Part shown: positions 58,649 to 64,000 of the stretch, one piece after another | How positions within the stretch are numbered: position 1 is the stretch's first letter | Layout of the letters: each line of letters starts with the position of its first letter | From: Berberis thunbergii | Lineage: Eukaryota > Streptophyta > Magnoliopsida > Ranunculales > Berberidaceae | Direction: 5' to 3' | Assembly: GCA_003290165.1 (NCBI GenBank) | Contig: QNQO01000651.1 | Location: 496,001-560,000, forward strand | DNA length: 64,000 nucleotides | Made by a program: the position numbers and the translations under genes | The notes under the pieces: model-generated | What the model was told of the DNA's origin: nothing | The model's input: the letters and a program-made list of their open reading frames with translations, nothing else | The model's database searches: none

Positions 58649-58969
58649 GTATCTCTCATTCCCAGTTTTCATTTTCAATTATGATTGACAATTGCAACAA
58701 TGGGTTTTGTTCCTCTCTTGGTTTCTTCAATTGGGTTCACCCCCTTTTGGTTTTCTTAGCTTTCTTGTAGTCTTAGGCACCCATTTTTGTATGCATTTGC
58801 TTTATCTGCCTGAATGTTGATACCCATTTTCATACTAAGGTTGATGAAGCTGGATTTCATATTGAAAACCAATTTATCATCTGTTTAGATGCCTATAATG
58901 GTCTTTGTTACTTGCAATGAAATTGGATTTTGGCCCTTAGAAAGAGGCTCATTGTTATGTTTTTACTAA

Positions 58970-59789
58970 GAGCATCGGTAACATCCACATTTTAATCAAA
59001 AGCTAAATTTAGGGGTTCCCTCAAGCCACATCCCCATTTTAACTTTTTCATCGTTATTCTAATATATCTTAAACTTTTCTATACCAATTTAATTTTAATT
59101 ATACTATTATTAATTTAATATAATTATATTAATTAGTTTCAATTATATTATTAAATATATTATTATTAATTTCAACTTAAATATATAATATTATTATTTT
59201 CAATTATACTATTATTTAGATACTTTTTTAATTATACTATTATTAATTTCAACTTAATTTAAATTTGACTAATTAAAAATTTGAGAGTTAAAAAAATAGT
59301 ATTAATAACTAAATTTTTTATCATTATTTAAATAGATCTTCCACTTTTTTATATCATTATTTAGATAATTATTTTTTAATTATACTATTATTTTGAATTA
59401 GTATTAATAATTACTATTAATAATTTTATCATTATTTAAATTAGAATTAATAATTATTTTTGTTTAAATTAGTATTAATTTGTTTTTAATTATACTATAA
59501 ATACTTTTTAAATAATTATTTATCATTATTTAAATTAGTATTAATAATTATTTTTTTAATTATATTATTATTTAGATACTTTTGTTTTTTATTTTAATTT
59601 AAAAAATTAAATATTAGGATTGTTTTGTTAATGTATAAGATATAGTGGATTATTAACTTCTCCCTAAATTTAGGGGGAAGTTGAGGGAGAAGTTATAATG
59701 GGGGGATGAGTTAGGGGGATGATTGGAGGGCGTTTTTTTTCAATGGAGCCCCTAAATTTAGCTATTTAGGGGGATGATTGGAGATGCTC
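58970..59789 (+). mobile_element. Tourist-like MITE (PIF/Harbinger type)
   Basis: Ends GAGCATC...GATGCTC with CTAAATTTAGGGG subterminal inverted repeats, flanked by TAA on both sides (58967-58969 and 59790-59792). 820 bp, very AT-rich, with internal repeats of TATTAATAATTA and TTAATTATACTATTATT. The 3-bp TAA duplication is characteristic of PIF/Harbinger elements. No coding capacity. Confidence 0.75.
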
Positions 59790-59978
59790 TAATAGAGTAC
59801 CTAAAACGAAGAGATTAAGTATTACATGGTTGCTTTAGAATTGCTAAAACTTCTGGAGAAAATGTTGTAGGAAGGAAATGTATGATGGTGAACATTATTG
59901 TCTTTAGGCAATGTGGATGAGGGACATTTTTGGTGAATTTATATTCAACATGCATATTCATGAGTACTGAGCAGTGAT

Positions 59979-60764
59979 CAAGGATGCAGGGACTCTTTGG
60001 AAAACCCCTGTTTTGAGAGTCGGATACGTGTCGGATATGGACTCGTGCCCGACACGTGGTCAACGGTCAATACATGTTGACTGAGACCGACACGGTCTCG
60101 ACTCGGCCAGGTCACTGCCCCAACACAGCCAGTGATTTTTTTCCTTTTTTTAAAATTTAAATTTTCCTTTTTTCCTGTTTTTCTCAGCTGGTTTTCGAAA
60201 GTAGTTCTTGAAGAAACACCAGTTTTGCTACACTCAATTGCAATCACCAATTCTTCGATTCCTTCAGCTAGGGAGAGGAGTTGTTTCAGTTAGAGCACCT
60301 TTTCACGCCGTTCACGATTTGAGGGTTCTTGGCTGATGTTTTTCATTTTGTGGTACATCAGGTGTCATCAAGATCGTTTTTTTGCTCGCTCTAAATTAGA
60401 TTTAATACACACAAAAGGGGTATTTTGCTATGTAATTTCTCTATAATTTGATTTTTGTTTCTGATGACTATTTTGCTCTTAGATACAAAATTACACACTA
60501 TTTTGAAACAATTTGTAAATTAGATACACTCTCTAGTAAATTTTGACTATTTGTGCATCGCTGCAAAATTTTCTATCTATTTTGTTAAACTTTCCTCTTT
60601 CAGCTTCAAAAGTAAAAATTTTAAACAATTTTAAGCTTTAGGTTGTTTATGTTCATATGAGTTATAAAAAAACAAAAATTAATAAAAAGTAAAGTTTGAC
60701 CGTGTTGTCGAGTCCTAATTTTTTGAAAATTGTCGAGTCGTCGTGTCGTGTCCGTGCATCCTTG
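59979..60764 (+). mobile_element. hAT-like non-autonomous element
   Basis: Ends CAAGGATGCAGGGAC and, inverted, CAAGGATGCACGGAC. Perfect 8-bp duplication GCAGTGAT at 59971-59978 and 60765-60772. Both ends carry GTGTCGG / CGACACG strings. No transposase. The 8-bp duplication and the TIR fit hAT. Confidence 0.8.
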
Positions 60765-60784
60765 GCAGTGATTAGTTTGTAGGA

Positions 60785-60893
60785 GCCAAAGGTGTGATGG
60801 CTCAGTGATTGAGCAGTGGCGGATGGTATCACTAGGTCACAAGGTCGTTTTCAGCTGGCTGGGGTGGGACGGGTTAAGGGATTAAAAAAATAA
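60785..60893 (+). mobile_element. tRNA-derived SINE, copy 1
   Basis: TGGCTCAGTGATTGAGC (A-box-like), then GGCGGATGGTATCACTAGGT, a degenerate B-box region and an A-rich tail (60884-60890). A 12-bp target duplication TAGTTTGTAGGA lies at 60773-60784 and 60894-60905. Same family as 63818-63950. Confidence 0.75.
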
Positions 60894-60905
60894 TAGTTTG
60901 TAGGA

Positions 60906-62149
60906 AACATTCAATAGGAGCTTACAAGGAGATTGCACTGGTGCGGCTGAGGATGGGCCTAAGAGGCCGTTTTGAAATTCTGTAATGTCTGTTGTATAGG
61001 CCTGAAGTAGCCCCAAAATACTCTGCCCTCTCACCTGTGCTCCTGCCTTTCCTATTTTGAAAAAGAGGAGCATATATAGATCCCTTACCAGGCTCTATCA
61101 AGCTCATATAGCTTGACAGGCCCCACATATATGCTCCCACCATTGCACTATATTTCCCCACCCATTCCTATATTCTTCCACTCACCCTGTTGGGCGAGGC
61201 TCTTCTTTGAGTGCTAACTCAACTCATTCCCGGTTCGATAAAGAAGAATTGAGCAGTTGAAGCGATCCCCTTCATTGATGGGGGTGGTTTCTCAATGGCA
61301 CTATTCTTTTCCTTGGCTGAATTTTTCCCTTAGGGTGTGACGATGTGTTGATTCAAAGGAAGATTTTCTCAAAAAAAATTTCCATAATTGAGGAGGGACG
61401 GGAAGCAAAGAGGAAGAAAACATGAAGAGCAGGTGAGTTGATCTACAACCACAATGAATCAGACTGGAAACAATATTTTTGAACTTATGCTTTCTCCCCT
61501 TCATCTACCTCCCTTATAAGGGAGCTCATATTCTCAACAAACCATCTGGACTACTGCCAACAAATGGAGATGTGGTATATTACATTTCGAAATTCAGTTA
61601 ACACTAAATGACAACAAAAATTGATTAAAAAGCACCCATCCTGTCTCATTACTTTTTTAACCTCACTCCTATAGTTTATATCCAATATGTGACAATGCCA
61701 TTTTTTTTTAAAGGTGTGCTTCAGCAAGACGACGAGAAGGCAAGAAGGATACTGGTCTACTACTCAAGAACGGTGCTCCTAGGTGTGTGTAGGGGGTGTG
61801 TTTGTTCGTGAGAATGGATTCTTCGTCAAGTCGGTTTGGAGGGGTGTAGACACACTTGTGCGAATTCAAGTAACGGCTACAAGGGAGAAATCAAAAGGAA
61901 ACTGTACCCGACTAGGAATGGATGTAAACTCGTAAGCTATCAAGGTAGGGATAATCGTCTTATTGTGAAACAAAAAAGCTGCCCCGCCATAGCAGGCGGG
62001 TTGGTTCCTCTGTCGTCGCTATAGGTTGTTTCATTAGAATTAGAAGTCAGAGCACGGAGCCCGCTACACTCAGTCAAGGAACGAGGAAAAGCAAAATGGA
62101 ATGAATGGTTGAAGAGATCGACAAGTTAGAGCACTACGAAGAACAAGTT
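60906..62149. other. Intergenic, unassigned
   Basis: No coding region recognised. The part from about 61800 (with GCCATAGCAGGCGGG and GGAGCCCGCTACACTCAG) has a GC level and style like plant mitochondrial intergenic DNA and may belong to the organelle-derived insertion that carries rps11. This is not proven. Confidence 0.35.
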
Positions 62150-62715
62150 CTCAACACTGAAAATACGATACCCCTGGAAAAAAGACGGCCGAGTGCATAG
62201 AGTAACAAGTTTCTGCGGGCAGGAGTTTCAAATCCATGAACTTCATACATAACATCTCGGAAGAAGAGCAATTCAAATTGAAATGGAAAATTTTTTTTGT
62301 CCATTTACTACCGCACCACAATAATACCTTTGTTACCGTGACGAATGCTAGGGGGAATAAAAAAATTGGGGCCTCTTCTTTATAGGAATTCAAAGGGGGG
62401 TCTCGTCTTTCTCGGTGTGCTGCTGAAGCAATCGCAGAACATGTCAGGCGATCTGCCAGAAATCTGGAGATGCAGTCGGTTGTAATGAAAGTGAAAGGAT
62501 CTGCTTATTTCAAGAAAAATAAAGCAATGATCTTGAGTGGGAGAGAAGGTTATACCTTTGTTGAGTGTAAGCGAAGTGAAGGAGTATGAGAAAAATCGAA
62601 AATTATGTACATCCGTGATGTGACCCAACTTTCGCATAATGGATGCCGCCTCCCTTGGAAACGTCGTGTTCAAATAGTTCCAAGAACTTCTCCATTTTCA
62701 TTGTACAACAATTTC
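62150..62715 (+). pseudogene. rps11: Mitochondrial rps11 copy in nuclear DNA
   Basis: One plus-strand frame reads NTFVTVTNARGNKKIGASS, KGGSRLSRCAAEAIAEHVRR, SARNLEMQSVVMKVKGSAYF, YIRDVTQLSHNGCRLPWKRR, the conserved body of ribosomal protein uS11 in its plant mitochondrial form. It binds 16S-type rRNA at the decoding platform. Two in-frame stops (about 62380 and 62587) and no targeting presequence or intron indicate a dead organelle-derived insertion and not a transferred working gene. The 5' part is weakly conserved (QVSAGRSFKSMNFIH). Frame is kept throughout, so decay is recent or slow. Confidence 0.75.
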
Positions 62716-62924
62716 GGAAAAATATGACTCAGAGGGAAGTGGAAGGGAGTACACGCGCTAGCCTTTTCAATTTTAAGCAACTAGCAGATTCAGAAGACGT
62801 GCTTCAGGCTGTGTAGTCTGATGCAGCTGGATGAAGACAGACGGATGGGAGGCTGGAAAGAAACAAACAATAGGTATGACGAGGAGATAATCTTTTAAGT
62901 TATAGACTAGGTCTTGTTATGCCA
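62716..62924. other. Gap between rps11 copy and gypsy fragment
   Basis: Short sequence of unclear origin; part may be the start of the gypsy 3' LTR (on the minus strand after the pol end). Confidence 0.35.
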
Positions 62925-64000
62925 TATCCTTGCCCTCAAGGATGAAAATTAGGGAAACTGGCAGCGATATGGGACTAATCTTCCCAAGTAGCATCCTCCG
63001 GAGATGAGTGAGACCATTGCACCAAGACTTGAGTCAGTGCCTGATTATGTTGAGTAATCAATCTTCGTGCCAAAACAGAAACAGGTTCCACCAATAATTT
63101 CCCTTCAGTCTACCATTGGAAGGTGAAGAATAGGAGTAATATGTTGTCCCACGTGTTTCTTGAGCTGAGACACATAAAACACGTGTATTCTCGAACCATT
63201 TGGAAGTTGGAGCTTGTAGGCGACATTGCCAATGTTTTCAATAACTTGAAAGGGACCATAAAATTTTGGCTGAGAGCTTGAGATTCTTTCGAATGGCAAC
63301 AAATGTTTGTCGATATGGTTGCAACATAAGATAAACCTAGTCTCCAAGGGCAAACACCCTTTCCGTTCTTTTCTTGTCGGCATATAGCTTCATTCATTCA
63401 CCAAATCATCCTTAAGATGATCCATCATGATTCTCCATTGTTTGAGATAGTCTTCCACTTCAGTAATGGTCATGGTAGAGTCGGCAGGAAGGGCTAGTGG
63501 TGGAGGAGAATACCCATATAAAGCTTGGAATGGAGACATCTTTAAACCTGTGTGGTAATTGGTGTTATACCACCACTCAGCTATAGCCAACCACCTGAAA
63601 CAACTTTTTGGTTTATGACCAGTCATACATCAGAAGTATTGTTCAAAACATGCATTCCCTCTCCTGACCATCGGTTTGTGGGTGACAGGCAGTGCTAAGA
63701 TGGAGATCTGTACCTAAAGCGCGGAATAAGTCTTGCCAAAATGAGTTTAAAAAAATACCTTGTCTCTGTCGAAAACAATGGATGAGGGAGGCCATGTAGT
63801 TTATACACATTGAACATTTTTTTTTTTGGAAAGGCAAGCAGGTTTTTATAGGATCCCAGAACCCATAAAGATGCCGCAAGCTGGGTTTGAACCCATGACC
63901 TAGTGGTACCATCCGCCAAGCTCTAACCGTTGAGCTGTCATGCAATTGGCTATACACATTGAACATGAACTCCTTGGTGACAAGTGCAATTGTATGGATG
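62925..64000 (-). pseudogene. Chromovirus-like gypsy pol, integrase to C-terminus
   Basis: Minus strand, running in from beyond the window. Integrase core remnant ([20 protein letters not shown]), then [68 protein letters not shown] block (reads [11 protein letters not shown]), and the terminal ALTQVLVQWSHSSPEDATWE stretch near 63040-62980. These are the integrase C-terminal region and pol end of Tekay/CRM-like elements. Frameshifts near 63110, 63390 and 63640 break it, and a SINE is inserted at 63818-63950. Confidence 0.85.
63818..63950 (-). mobile_element. tRNA-derived SINE, copy 2
   Basis: On the minus strand: ACAGCTCAACGGTTAGAGC (A box), GGCGGATGGTACCACTAGGT, B box GGGTTCAAACCC (63894-63883), then CTTGCGGCATCTTTATGGG and a poly(A) tail (the T run at 63817-63827). 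A 16-bp target duplication TATACACATTGAACAT lies at 63802-63817 and 63951-63966. It is inserted in the integrase coding region of the gypsy fragment. Confidence 0.88.

Noticed and set aside
62150..62393. Minus-strand open frames over the rps11 copy
   Set aside because: They are shadows of the plus-strand ribosomal protein sequence.

Overview
The window is nuclear DNA of a flowering plant. Evidence: split genes with GT-AG introns, AT-rich intergenic sequence, plant families (OTU deubiquitinase, At5g41620-like coiled-coil protein, lectin receptor kinase, OPT transporter, plant mobile domain), and many nested plant transposons. A copy of the mitochondrial ribosomal gene rps11 near the right end hints at a lineage whose mitochondrion keeps, or recently kept, that gene. 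The species cannot be named from this sequence alone.

Only two genes look intact: a minus-strand OTU-family deubiquitinase (27043-28852, two exons, 321 aa) and a plus-strand coiled-coil protein of the At5g41620 type (49789-54508, three exons, 682 aa). The other gene-like content is broken host genes (WDR6-like, OPT, LecRK, VOC/glyoxalase, an unnamed coiled-coil gene, mitochondrial rps11) or transposon cargo.

Left third (1-25600). A composite Mutator-like element (MULE) can be followed from 8425 to 25581. It has terminal inverted repeats starting GGCAATGACTA and a near-perfect 9-bp target duplication (TTTTGAATT / TTTTAAATT). It carries a FAR1-type transposase joined to an OTU protease on the plus strand and a plant-mobile-domain (MAIN-like) gene on the minus strand, starting at opposite ends and converging. 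It has itself been hit. A hAT-like element lies in the transposase intron, and inside that is a second hAT-like element that has picked up exons of chloroplast NADP-malate dehydrogenase. A 7.7-kb Athila-like retrotransposon lies within the MAIN-like gene. The MULE 5' end with its flank has been partly duplicated, giving copies A (1-3629), B (6465-10066) and C (from about 10068). A decayed WDR6-like gene lies between A and B.

Middle (25600-49800). After the OTU gene come a short non-autonomous LTR retrotransposon with a nested TIR element, a 3.7-kb tandem duplication that contains 0.38-kb sub-repeats, and a large inverted repeat (40765-42050 against 45160-49330). The inverted repeat flanks a broken OPT transporter. 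Its right arm is interrupted by a young 2.9-kb gypsy-type retrotransposon with a 5-bp GAGGG duplication, in which most of the coding region has been replaced by an intronless copy of a LARP1-type La-motif gene.

Right part (49800-64000). The At5g41620-like gene is followed by a lectin receptor kinase pseudogene, a first exon of a VOC-family gene with a one-base frameshift, two MITE-like elements with clean target duplications (TAA; GCAGTGAT), two copies of one tRNA-like SINE family, the rps11 copy, and the 3' end of a chromovirus-like gypsy pol gene that runs off the window.
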